Shown here in pieces: positions 19,224 through 26,972 of a DNA stretch of 32,633 nucleotides. The translations under genes and the position numbers were made by a program. Position 1 is the first letter of the stretch, and every line of letters begins with the position of its first letter. The notes below the pieces were generated by a model. It was not told the origin of the DNA and ran no database searches. It was given only the letters and a program-made list of their open reading frames with translations. Origin of the DNA: Candidatus Iainarchaeum sp. (GTDB lineage Archaea > Iainarchaeota > Iainarchaeia > Iainarchaeales > JAAZKV01); assembly GCA_028701835.1 (NCBI GenBank), contig JAQVQA010000008.1, positions 1 through 32,633 of the forward strand, in the 5' to 3' direction.

Positions 19224-19697
19224 TTAAACTCGTTTCAATTCCTTCTTCATTAAATAATTATTAACATATTTTCCATTAACAAGAGAAGCTTTTGATAAAA
19301 CACCATACTTTTTAAAACCAATTTTTTTATACAAATTAATTGCAGGAGCATTACTCTCATCAACCGCTAACAAAACTAAAAATACTTTTTTTGGCAAGTT
19401 ATTCAAAACAAATTTAACCAATTTACTACCAATACCTTTCTTTCTAAAAGAAGGATGAATAACTAAAGAAGATAAATCTGCCCTGTGTTTATGAAGTCCT
19501 TTTCCAAAAGTCACTTTCAAGTGCCCAATTATTCTACTATCACTCAATACAACAAAACGCTCGTCCTTGCCTTTGAGAGTATCCCTAATTTTTTTTTGAA
19601 CAGAACTCTTCCTCCAATTAACAAACAAATTAGACATTTCATTAATGACATTCAAGTCAGAATCAACTAATTTTTTAAACTCTAAAACACTATCCAA
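19224..19697 (-). CDS. GNAT-family N-acetyltransferase
   Basis: ADLSSLVIHPSFRKKGIGSKLVKFVL...NAPAINLYKKIGFKKYGVL; TTG start at 19697 preceded by GGGAGTGA (track start 19715). Confidence 0.85.
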   Translation of the reverse strand: MDSVLEFKKLVDSDLNVINEMSNLFVNWRKSSVQKKIRDTLKGKDERFVVLSDSRIIGHLKVTFGKGLHKHRADLSSLVIHPSFRKKGIGSKLVKFVLNNLPKKVFLVLLAVDESNAPAINLYKKIGFKKYGVLSKASLVNGKYVNNYLMKKELKRV

Positions 19698-19711
19698 AAA
19701 AATCACTCCCT

Positions 19712-20152
19712 TCAAACAAAAAAATTTTTCTCAGCATCATTCTCCCCTGACAAACGTTCCCTTTCAGAAACATCCTTTGACGAAGCAACCTTATTAGTTT
19801 TATGAGTCTTAGAAACATCAATAATAAAATTATTATGAATAATATCCCTTCCAATTAGAATAGAATAAGGCAAACCCTCCCTATCCTCAATATTAACACC
19901 AGTCTTTATTTTCTTTCCTTTAACCAAAATAATTGCTTCCGCAATCGCCCTTCGAGTATAACCCCTCTTTGAAGAAGCACTCTTAACTTTAACACTTGAA
20001 ATAATTGGACCCACCCCCGCCTTAGCAGCAACTCTTACATCAATAGAAGTCCTAGTAGCCCCTGTATCAAAAAGAGCCTTTTTTGTAACAACCCCAATCT
20101 TACCCTTAATTTGAACCGATTCAACCAAACCAATAACCTTTTTTGAAACCAT
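19712..20152 (-). CDS. RimB-like retropepsin-type putative protease (PF05618-like)
   Basis: KKALFDTGATRTSIDVRVAAKAG (DTGA), FIIDV, LPYSILIGRDII. Confidence 0.82.
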   Translation of the reverse strand: MVSKKVIGLVESVQIKGKIGVVTKKALFDTGATRTSIDVRVAAKAGVGPIISSVKVKSASSKRGYTRRAIAEAIILVKGKKIKTGVNIEDREGLPYSILIGRDIIHNNFIIDVSKTHKTNKVASSKDVSERERLSGENDAEKNFFV

Positions 20153-20274
20153 CTAAGCCATAATAGGAAATAGTTCTTATTAAAACTATTGGTGACCAAA
20201 AAAACTCTTTTAAAAAATAATTTAACTAAAAAGCAAAGCCTTTTATTAACCACTACAAATTAATAAAATTATAA

Positions 20275-21219
20275 ATGAACATACTTATTTTAGCTGAAAA
20301 AAAAAAGAAAGTTCAAAACTTACTAAATGCATTAAATGAATCTAAAAACACCACTTACCTAAGATTATCAAAAGTAGTTTTAGTAAGCAAAAACAATAGA
20401 ACAAGAATAAAAGCTTTTGGAACCGAACTTGAAGAATACGACGCAATTTATATACAAGCAAGAACCTCCTTATCCCCATTTATTGAACCACTACTTGAAG
20501 AAATAGAACAAATAGGAAATTATACAAATATAAAAAAAGGATCATATTACATTGGAGAAAATGAACCATACTTAACTGTAGTTCTATCCCAAGCAGAAAT
20601 ACCAACCCCAAAATCAATCTCAACAGGTTCTGTTAAAAATATTGAATCAATTGCAAAAAAAATACAATACCCTTTAATAATAAAAACTTTCTTTATAAAA
20701 AAACCCCAACAAGTGCTATTAGTCAATTCTCAAAGAGAATTAAAGTTATTTATTAAAAGTATAAAAACAGAGATTGATGGCTTCTTAATAAGAGAATTTA
20801 TTCAAGGAGACATAATTTCTTGTGCAGTAATTGGAGAAAAAATATTTCCAGTAAAAAGAAAATCTTCTCAAACTAATTCAAAAGAAATTGAACAAGGAAA
20901 AAAATACAAATTGAATCAAAAAGAAAGAGAAATAATACTAAAAACACTGAAAACAATAGGTTATGACATAGCAAGAATTGATTTAGTGAAAGGAAAAATA
21001 ATAAAAGTAGAACCAATTATTCCATTTGAAGAATTTAGAGGAGTTTATACAAACCAAATAGAATTACAACTAGCAAATCACCTAACTCAAAAAGCACTTG
21101 AACATGAAGCAAACAAAATAAGCCCATATGACTTTTTAGGAATAAGAAAATTCCTTTCTAAAACATTCTTTGCCCCCCTAATAAAACACTTGACTAAAAT
21201 ATGGAGAGATAAACAATGA
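20275..21219 (+). CDS. RimK-like ATP-grasp protein, probably catalytically degenerate
   Basis: Order matches RimK (PTPKSI...YPLIIKTF...DGFLIREFIQGDIISCAVIG...YDIARIDLVKGKIIKVEP) but Gly-rich loop and metal motif altered. Confidence 0.75.
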   Translation: MNILILAEKKKKVQNLLNALNESKNTTYLRLSKVVLVSKNNRTRIKAFGTELEEYDAIYIQARTSLSPFIEPLLEEIEQIGNYTNIKKGSYYIGENEPYLTVVLSQAEIPTPKSISTGSVKNIESIAKKIQYPLIIKTFFIKKPQQVLLVNSQRELKLFIKSIKTEIDGFLIREFIQGDIISCAVIGEKIFPVKRKSSQTNSKEIEQGKKYKLNQKEREIILKTLKTIGYDIARIDLVKGKIIKVEPIIPFEEFRGVYTNQIELQLANHLTQKALEHEANKISPYDFLGIRKFLSKTFFAPLIKHLTKIWRDKQ

Positions 21220-22109
21220 AAAAAAGACTTGCAATAATTGGTTCAAAAACATTCAAACAATCAACAATAAACGCCATGACTGAAGAAGCTAAAAAAAAGT
21301 TTGAGACAGTAGTCTTTGCTCCAATCAACGAATTAATCATTCAAAATATTGACGGGAAAACAAGCGTTTTATTCAAGTCACAAAACTTACTAAACTTTGA
21401 TGCAATATACCCCCGAATATCTTCAAGAGACATGCTACTAGGAGAAACACTACTAAAAGCAATTGAAAAAAGCAAAGCATACTGTCCAGTAAATATACAA
21501 GCATACCAAATCACCAACCACAAATTCTATACTGTACAAAAATTAACAAACGAAGGAATTGCAGGAATAACTAGCACACTATTCATCTCCCCAAAATACG
21601 CTGACTATGCCATAATGGAAACAGGATACCCCTTTGTAATGAAACTAATTTCAGGATTTGCAGGAAAAGGAGTAGTACTAATAAACAATAAAGAACAAAT
21701 GGAAAGCATACTTGATGCAATTCATTTATTTGAAGAATTCATTTGCACACAAAAATTCATTAAAGGAAAAAATTATGATGTAAGATGCTACGTTATTGGA
21801 GACTACGTAATAGCAGTTAAACGAACAAGTAGAAAAGGAGAATGGAGAGCAAACGTTTCAAAAGGAGGAAGTGCAGAATTAATCAACCCTACCCCCGAAA
21901 TGCTAGAAATCGCAAAAAAATCTGCAAAAATATTAGGGACAGATATTTGTGCAGTTGATTTAATGGATAAAAAAAAGAAGTGGGTAGTAATTGAAGTAAA
22001 TTTTATGCCAGGTCCATTCAAAAAATACCTTGGAACAACCATAATCCAAGAATGGTTAAGATTAATATCCAACAAAATAGAGTCAAAAGAATCAAATCAA
22101 ATAAATTAA
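21216..22109 (+). CDS. RimK-like ATP-grasp ligase
   Basis: YPFVMKLISGFAGKGVVLINN; FIKGKNYDVRCYVIGDYVIAVKRTSRKGEWRANVSKGG; ICAVDLMDKKKKWVVIEVNFMPG; ATGA overlap with upstream gene. Confidence 0.9.
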   Translation: MKKRLAIIGSKTFKQSTINAMTEEAKKKFETVVFAPINELIIQNIDGKTSVLFKSQNLLNFDAIYPRISSRDMLLGETLLKAIEKSKAYCPVNIQAYQITNHKFYTVQKLTNEGIAGITSTLFISPKYADYAIMETGYPFVMKLISGFAGKGVVLINNKEQMESILDAIHLFEEFICTQKFIKGKNYDVRCYVIGDYVIAVKRTSRKGEWRANVSKGGSAELINPTPEMLEIAKKSAKILGTDICAVDLMDKKKKWVVIEVNFMPGPFKKYLGTTIIQEWLRLISNKIESKESNQIN

Positions 22110-22191
22110 AACTAAAAATAAAAACAAACCTTAAAAATAACTTCTAATTAAATTAAATAAGTTTAATAAAAACAAAATAATTATTCTTTTT

Positions 22192-23307
22192 ATGAAATTT
22201 TATAACTATACTTTGGTTGACCAAAAAATATGTCAACTAGCAGCAACAATAGAAACAAATATTCTAAGCTATATTAATCCAATCAATCTTGATGAAGAAA
22301 AAGAAAATTTTTTCAATACACTAAACAAAAAAGAACAATACAACCCAAACTTTAACTACGTAGCAAAAAACCCTATTTACAAATATTACTCAAAAAACAT
22401 TACCCTCCCAGTATTCAAAAACGAAATGAACGAATTATTCAAAGAAATTGGATCAGATTCATTAGGATTAATATTTGAAAGAAAACTCCTTGATTTATTT
22501 GACAGAATTGAACTAATCAAAAGTGTAGGAACCGAAAATTTTTCAGAAAACTCACAAGGTTATTATGGCGAAATAACATCTAATGCAAGAAAATATGCTC
22601 AAGAAATAATATCAAAAAAAATTGAGCCAAAAGAAAACACTTTAACATTTGAAGAATCAAAAAAAATAATGGAATCAGCTTTACATGAAAGAAAATTAAA
22701 ATACAAGGTAATTGAAAAAAAGACTCCCGGATCAAAGGTTTCAGTGAATATAAGAACTAAAGAAATTATGATATCAAAAAAAGCCCAATTATCAAAAATG
22801 GATTTATCTAGATTAATAGCTCACGAAATAGAAGGACATATTTATAGATACGAAAATGGATGTACCCAACCTTACAAAATATTTTCAAGAGGACTAAGCA
22901 AAGAAACTCTAAAAACAGAAGAAGGAATCGCAGTATACATAGAACAACAAGAAGAAATAAACATTGACGAACAACTCAAACAATACGCTGGAAGAATAAT
23001 CGCAATACAAACTGCAAAAAAACACTCTTTTTTTGAAACATTTGAAGAAATGAATAAATATTTTAACAAAGAAGAATCATTTAACCTCACTCTAAGAGCA
23101 AAAAGAGGAACCTTTAACCAAGAAAAAGGAGGGGCTTTTTACAAAGACTCACTATACTTACAAGGATACTTAGAAATAAAAGAGTTTACAAAAGACAGAA
23201 ACTTAAAAGAACTTTATTACGGCAGATACTCTATAAATGACGCCCCGTTAGTTTTCGATGTAGATGGACTAATAAAACCAAAATATTTTCCAAAGGTGAA
23301 AAAATGA
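22192..23307 (+). CDS. DUF1704 (MATCAP / QEGLA-motif) metallopeptidase-like protein, copy A
   Basis: LIAHEIEGHIYRYENGCTQPYKIFSRGLSKETLKTEEGIAVYIEQQ. Confidence 0.85.
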   Translation: MKFYNYTLVDQKICQLAATIETNILSYINPINLDEEKENFFNTLNKKEQYNPNFNYVAKNPIYKYYSKNITLPVFKNEMNELFKEIGSDSLGLIFERKLLDLFDRIELIKSVGTENFSENSQGYYGEITSNARKYAQEIISKKIEPKENTLTFEESKKIMESALHERKLKYKVIEKKTPGSKVSVNIRTKEIMISKKAQLSKMDLSRLIAHEIEGHIYRYENGCTQPYKIFSRGLSKETLKTEEGIAVYIEQQEEINIDEQLKQYAGRIIAIQTAKKHSFFETFEEMNKYFNKEESFNLTLRAKRGTFNQEKGGAFYKDSLYLQGYLEIKEFTKDRNLKELYYGRYSINDAPLVFDVDGLIKPKYFPKVKK

Positions 23308-24380
23308 ATTCACTAATGAAAAATGACGAGTTTATTTTTAACTCGTCAAAAAAAATTGAGAAAAATTTTCTTGACTCAATTAACCCTATTAATTCGATAA
23401 AAGAAAAAAAAACTTTTTTTCAAGAACACAATAAATTCATTGAATACAACCCAAATTTTGAATATATTAAAAAAATAGATTATTCAAAAGAAAAAAATAA
23501 TTTAATCGAATCAGAAAAAATAATAGGGAAGAAAATGATTGAGAAAATATTCAAAACAAGAATCTGCAATTTATTAAAAGAAATTGATTTAATAGAAAAA
23601 ATTAACACAAAAAAATTTTGTAATAGTTCAATAAAACTTTTTGGAAAACCAAAAAATAGTGAAACAAGACTTGCTGAAGAACTAATTCAAAAAAAATTAA
23701 AAGTTTTAAAGAAAAATATTAAACCAAATCAAATCAAAGAAAAAATTCAACCCCTACTAAACAAAACTGGATTTAAAGCAGAATTAAAACAAAATATGTC
23801 TGCAAAAGCAGCAGTAAACTTAACTAAAAAAAAGCTGTTCATTAATACTAATTCAAATTTCAGTAAAAGTGATGTCACTAGATTTAAAGTTCATGAAATA
23901 GAAACCCACATATATAGATATCTTAACGGATTAAACCAACCATTCAAAACACTCTCAATAGGCTCTGGGGAAGAATACCTAAAAACTGAAGAAGGACTAG
24001 CAATATTTAATGAATTAAAAATAACTCAAACCAACTCTTTTCAAGAAAAAATAATTGCCGCGAGATTATACGCAATTAAATATGCTCTTAAACATGATTT
24101 TTTTGACACATTTGATGAATTAAATAAATTCTTTGAAAAAGAAGACGCTTATGTAATAACCCAAAGAGTAAAAAGAGGAATACCTTATTGTGATAAAGGA
24201 GCATTTACTAAAGATTACTGCTACTTTTCAGGATTATTAAAAATAACTAATTTTGTAGACAAAGGCGGGAAAATTGAAGATTTATACTATGGGAAAATAA
24301 GCATTGAAGAAACTAAAATAGTGAAAAAAATAAAAGAAATAAATAAACCAAAATACTTACCAAAACACTACACTAACTAA
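23304..24380 (+). CDS. DUF1704 (MATCAP / QEGLA-motif) metallopeptidase-like protein, copy B
   Basis: FKVHEIETHIYRYLNGLNQPFKTLSIGSGEEYLKTEEGLAIFNELK; ATGA overlap with copy A. Confidence 0.85.
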   Translation: MNSLMKNDEFIFNSSKKIEKNFLDSINPINSIKEKKTFFQEHNKFIEYNPNFEYIKKIDYSKEKNNLIESEKIIGKKMIEKIFKTRICNLLKEIDLIEKINTKKFCNSSIKLFGKPKNSETRLAEELIQKKLKVLKKNIKPNQIKEKIQPLLNKTGFKAELKQNMSAKAAVNLTKKKLFINTNSNFSKSDVTRFKVHEIETHIYRYLNGLNQPFKTLSIGSGEEYLKTEEGLAIFNELKITQTNSFQEKIIAARLYAIKYALKHDFFDTFDELNKFFEKEDAYVITQRVKRGIPYCDKGAFTKDYCYFSGLLKITNFVDKGGKIEDLYYGKISIEETKIVKKIKEINKPKYLPKHYTN

Positions 24381-24419
24381 CACTATTAAAAATGCCTAAA
24401 GCTTTTTTTTTGCGACCAA

Positions 24420-24489
24420 GCAAAAGCAAAGGCTTTTGCGAAGCATCACAAAACTTTATTTTGTGATGGCGATTTTTGCAAAGCAAAAA
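24420..24489. repeat. Three consecutive short perfect hairpins
   Basis: GCAAAAGC-AAAG-GCTTTTGC (24420-24439); CATCACAAAA-CTTTA-TTTTGTGATG (24444-24468); TTTTTGC-AAA-GCAAAAA (24473-24489). Confidence 0.85.
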
Positions 24490-24662
24490 GGGCTCATGCT
24501 GAAAGCTCTTCTTTCCGCGAACGCTTTCTTCTGAAAGAAGAAAGGGCTCATGCAGAAAGCTCTTCTTTCCGCGAACGCTTTCTTCTGAAAGAAGAAAGGG
24601 CTCATGCAGAAAGCTCTTCTTTTTGCGAACGCTTTCTTCTGAAAGAAGAAAGGGCTCATGCA
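24490..24662. repeat. 54-bp tandem repeat, three copies plus 11-bp start of a fourth, each with a perfect 9-bp hairpin
   Basis: GGGCTCATG starts at 24490, 24544, 24598, 24652; unit contains CTTTCTTCT-GAA-AGAAGAAAG. Confidence 0.95.
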
Positions 24663-24839
24663 CGGGGACGGGCTCGAACCGTCGAACGCACTAAGCGGCC
24701 AGATAACTCTGATTCTTTTTGAATCACGAAAAACACTTAATAGTGTAGTGCTTTGCTTTAGCAAAGCATTTTCGCGCACCTTTTGCTTGCCAAAAGGCGC
24801 TCTTGAGTCTGGTGGGTTTGACCACTCCCCAACCCGTGC
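24659..24839 (-). tRNA. tRNA-Leu(CAA) with intron
   Basis: GCACGGG/CCCGTGC acceptor, CCAGA-CTCAAG|intron|A-TCTGG anticodon arm, CGC/GCG variable arm, GACGG-TTCGAGC-CCGTC T-arm; CCA not encoded. Confidence 0.9.
24705..24801 (-). other. 97-nt tRNA-Leu intron at canonical position 37/38
   Basis: Interrupts anticodon loop after G37; ACTC/GAGT 4-bp central helix possible (BHB-like); contains TGCTTTGC-TAAA-GCAAAGCA and GATTC-AAAAA-GAATC hairpins. Exact cut sites not verified. Confidence 0.75.
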
Positions 24840-24939
24840 AATTTAAACAATTAAACAATCTTTGATTGCGTAATATAATAAATAGTTTTTTGATAAGTTA
24901 TTAAATACTTGACATTAAGGACAAAAATGACTTTTTCGA

Positions 24940-25350
24940 CTATTTAAATACTAAAACATCCCCAACTCTAACCAAACATTGCTTTTTACCTTTTAAAAAA
25001 ATTGAACCCTCAAAACCCGATATTAACTCCTTTACCGAAGAATTAAATTTCTTTAAATCAGAAATACTAAATTCAACGCCATTAATCTTTGTTTTCATTC
25101 TTTTTTTCAAAACACCTTCATCAACAAACCCAAACAACATTACTTCTTTACTAATGTCATAAACACTCTTAACAACAAAAATATTTCTCACAGCTTTTTT
25201 TGAGACTTTAACTTGTTTCTCTCTAACATGAATAGGGATAATAACATTATCTACAGAATCACCTTCATTCAACAAATCTCCCTCAACAATAGATTCATTC
25301 TTATCAACTAAAGCCTTTTTTTTCAAAAAACTAATCAAACCCATATACAA
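24940..25350 (-). CDS. Hypothetical protein resembling a standalone translation-GTPase domain II beta-barrel
   Basis: NIFVVKSVYDISKEVMLFGFVDEGVLKKRMKTKINGVEFSISDLKKFNSSVKELISGFEGSIFLKGKKQCLVRVGDVLVF has an EF1A/IF2 domain II-like pattern. Confidence 0.55.
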   Translation of the reverse strand: MYMGLISFLKKKALVDKNESIVEGDLLNEGDSVDNVIIPIHVREKQVKVSKKAVRNIFVVKSVYDISKEVMLFGFVDEGVLKKRMKTKINGVEFSISDLKKFNSSVKELISGFEGSIFLKGKKQCLVRVGDVLVFK

Positions 25351-25548
25351 AAATCAGTGAGGCAAAACAAATAAAACACCACTTGTTTGAAAAAAACTTT
25401 AAAAAAATTAGTCGATTAAACTAAAAAAACTAAATTATAAAAAATAAAAATTAATTATAAAAAAAAATAAAAAAATAAAAAAATAATTTCTCTATAAAAA
25501 AGATTACAAAAAAATTATTAAAAAAAGTTTAAGTGAAAATTAGAAAAG

Positions 25549-25562
25549 GTTTAAATATAAGT
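25549..25562 (+). promoter_or_regulatory. Candidate archaeal TATA element upstream of the Lys-rich micropeptide gene
   Basis: AGGTTTAAATATAAG about 60 nt upstream of an ATG with strong SD; AT-richness lowers specificity. Confidence 0.4.
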
Positions 25563-25614
25563 TTGTTGTTTCTATAAATAGAACTATTGATTTAGTTTGA
25601 GGGGTGAAAAAATT

Positions 25615-25656
25615 ATGGCAGCAAAGAAAAAGAAAAAAGCAGCAAAGAAAAAATAA
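25615..25656 (+). CDS. 13-aa Lys/Ala micropeptide MAAKKKKKAAKKK
   Basis: ATG GCA GCA AAG AAA AAG AAA AAA GCA GCA AAG AAA AAA TAA; SD GAGGGGTGA with 7-nt spacing; hairpin 20 nt after stop; not in the ORF track because too short. Confidence 0.6.
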   Translation: MAAKKKKKAAKKK

Positions 25657-25675
25657 AGTAAATAATTTTTGTTAC

Positions 25676-25701
25676 TAGTGGAAGAATTTTTTCTTCCACT
25701 A
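25676..25701 (+). terminator. Perfect 11-bp hairpin with TTTT loop after the micropeptide ORF
   Basis: TAGTGGAAGAA-TTTT-TTCTTCCACTA. Confidence 0.55.
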
Positions 25702-25800
25702 CAACATTTTGTAAAACTAATTTTTATTAAAAAAAATGATTTTTTTAGAATTTTTTCTTCCACAGCAGGATTTAAAACCCCTCAATACTAAAAAATAATT

Positions 25801-26310
25801 ATGAAAATAATTGAAATAAATGAATTTACTTACTTAAAAAAGTCAAAAATACACAATAATGGGGTGTTCGCATCAAAATTCATTCCAAAAGGAACAAGAC
25901 TAATGGAATACACTGGCGAATTGGTTTCAAAAGAAGAGGGTACAAAAAGATGCGATTTGAGTCATGCAGAACACAAAAAAAATCCAAACAAAGGAGCAAT
26001 CTATATTTTTGATATTGATGAAGAAAATGATTTAGACGGAGACACTCCTGATAATTATGCTAAATTTATTAATCATTCTTGTGAAACAAACTGTGAGTAT
26101 GAACAAGAAGGGAAAAAAATATTTGTTCAGTCAACAAAAGATATTAATAAAGATGAAGAACTAACAATAAATTATGGTTTTACTTGGGGAGAAGAAGATT
26201 ATTTTGAACACCCTTGTAAATGTGGTTCAAAAAATTGTGTAGGATATATCCTTGATGAAGATGATTGGCCAAAACTAAAAGAACACTTAAAAAAGAAAAA
26301 ACAAAACTAA
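25801..26310 (+). CDS. SET-domain protein lysine methyltransferase with post-SET Cys cluster
   Basis: GVFASKFIPKGTRLMEYTGELVS; AKFINHSCETNCEYE; DEELTINYGF; post-SET HPCKCGSKNCVGYI. Confidence 0.92.
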   Translation: MKIIEINEFTYLKKSKIHNNGVFASKFIPKGTRLMEYTGELVSKEEGTKRCDLSHAEHKKNPNKGAIYIFDIDEENDLDGDTPDNYAKFINHSCETNCEYEQEGKKIFVQSTKDINKDEELTINYGFTWGEEDYFEHPCKCGSKNCVGYILDEDDWPKLKEHLKKKKQN

Positions 26311-26339
26311 TTTAAATCTAAAAAATACTTAATTAAACA

Positions 26340-26807
26340 GTGGTTTTTTTGACAAAAAATAATTCAGCTCACAAAATTTTTTTGAAAGAAGCAATTATTG
26401 AAGCTAAAAAAGGTTTAAGAGAAAAAGGAATACCCATTGGTTCTGTTTTAGTTTTGAATGGAAAAATAATTGGAAGAGGACATAATAAAAGAATCCAAAA
26501 AAAATCCCCTATTTTGCACGCAGAAATGGATTGCTTAAATAACGCAGGGAGATTAAAAGCTAGTGATTACAAAAAGTGTGTTATTTACTCTACTCTAAGT
26601 CCTTGCGAAATGTGCACAGGTGCAATAATATTATACAAAATACCAACTATAATAATTGGCGAGAATAAAAATTTTAAAGGACCAGAAGAGTATTCTAAGA
26701 AAAAAGAAATTAAAATAATTAACCTCCACTCAAAAGAATGCGAAGAATTAATGAGTGGATTCATTAAAAAAAATCCTACCCTGTGGTTTGAAGATATTGG
26801 AGAATAA
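26340..26807 (+). CDS. CDA-superfamily deaminase, closest by eye to yeast-type (FCY1) cytosine deaminase
   Basis: HAEMDCLNNAGR; STLSPCEMCTGAIILYKIPTIIIGENKNFKG; C-terminal LWFEDIGE; start GTG 26340 or TTG 26349. Confidence 0.85.
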   Translation: MVFLTKNNSAHKIFLKEAIIEAKKGLREKGIPIGSVLVLNGKIIGRGHNKRIQKKSPILHAEMDCLNNAGRLKASDYKKCVIYSTLSPCEMCTGAIILYKIPTIIIGENKNFKGPEEYSKKKEIKIINLHSKECEELMSGFIKKNPTLWFEDIGE

Positions 26808-26943
26808 AATAATAAACTCTGAGAATGAAACAATGTCAAAAAAACCTACAAGATAAATACCCAGCCATTTCTTTTCTTTTAGCAACTTACATTTCATGTC
26901 GAAACTATTGTTTCATAACGCTACCAAACTTTAGTTTACTTAG

Positions 26944-26964
26944 TCTCTTTTTCACAAAAAGAGA
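26944..26964. repeat. Perfect hairpin just 3' of tRNA-Ser(ACU)
   Basis: TCTCTTTTT-CAC-AAAAAGAGA. Confidence 0.75.
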
Positions 26965-26972
26965 AAATGCAA

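Noticed and set aside
24490-24662. 54-bp repeats as a CRISPR array
   Set aside because: Directly contiguous near-identical 54-mers with no unique spacers and no cas genes in the window.
24373-24779. ORFs 24373..24663 and 24456..24779 (minus) with 18-aa repeats, as repeat proteins
   Set aside because: The 54-bp unit is a multiple of 3, so several frames stay open; the second ORF runs into the tRNA-Leu gene and its intron. Hairpin structure explains the repeat better than coding.
24658-24846. ORF 24658..24846 (+)
   Set aside because: Entirely within the antisense of tRNA-Leu and its intron.
25351-25548. A-rich intergenic region as a replication origin
   Set aside because: No ORB-like repeats or adjacent cdc6/orc1 gene; AT-richness alone is insufficient.
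26340-26807. Calling the deaminase TadA
   Set aside because: Motifs and the C-terminal FEDIGE fit FCY1-like cytosine deaminase better; a tRNA-editing role is kept only as a hypothesis.
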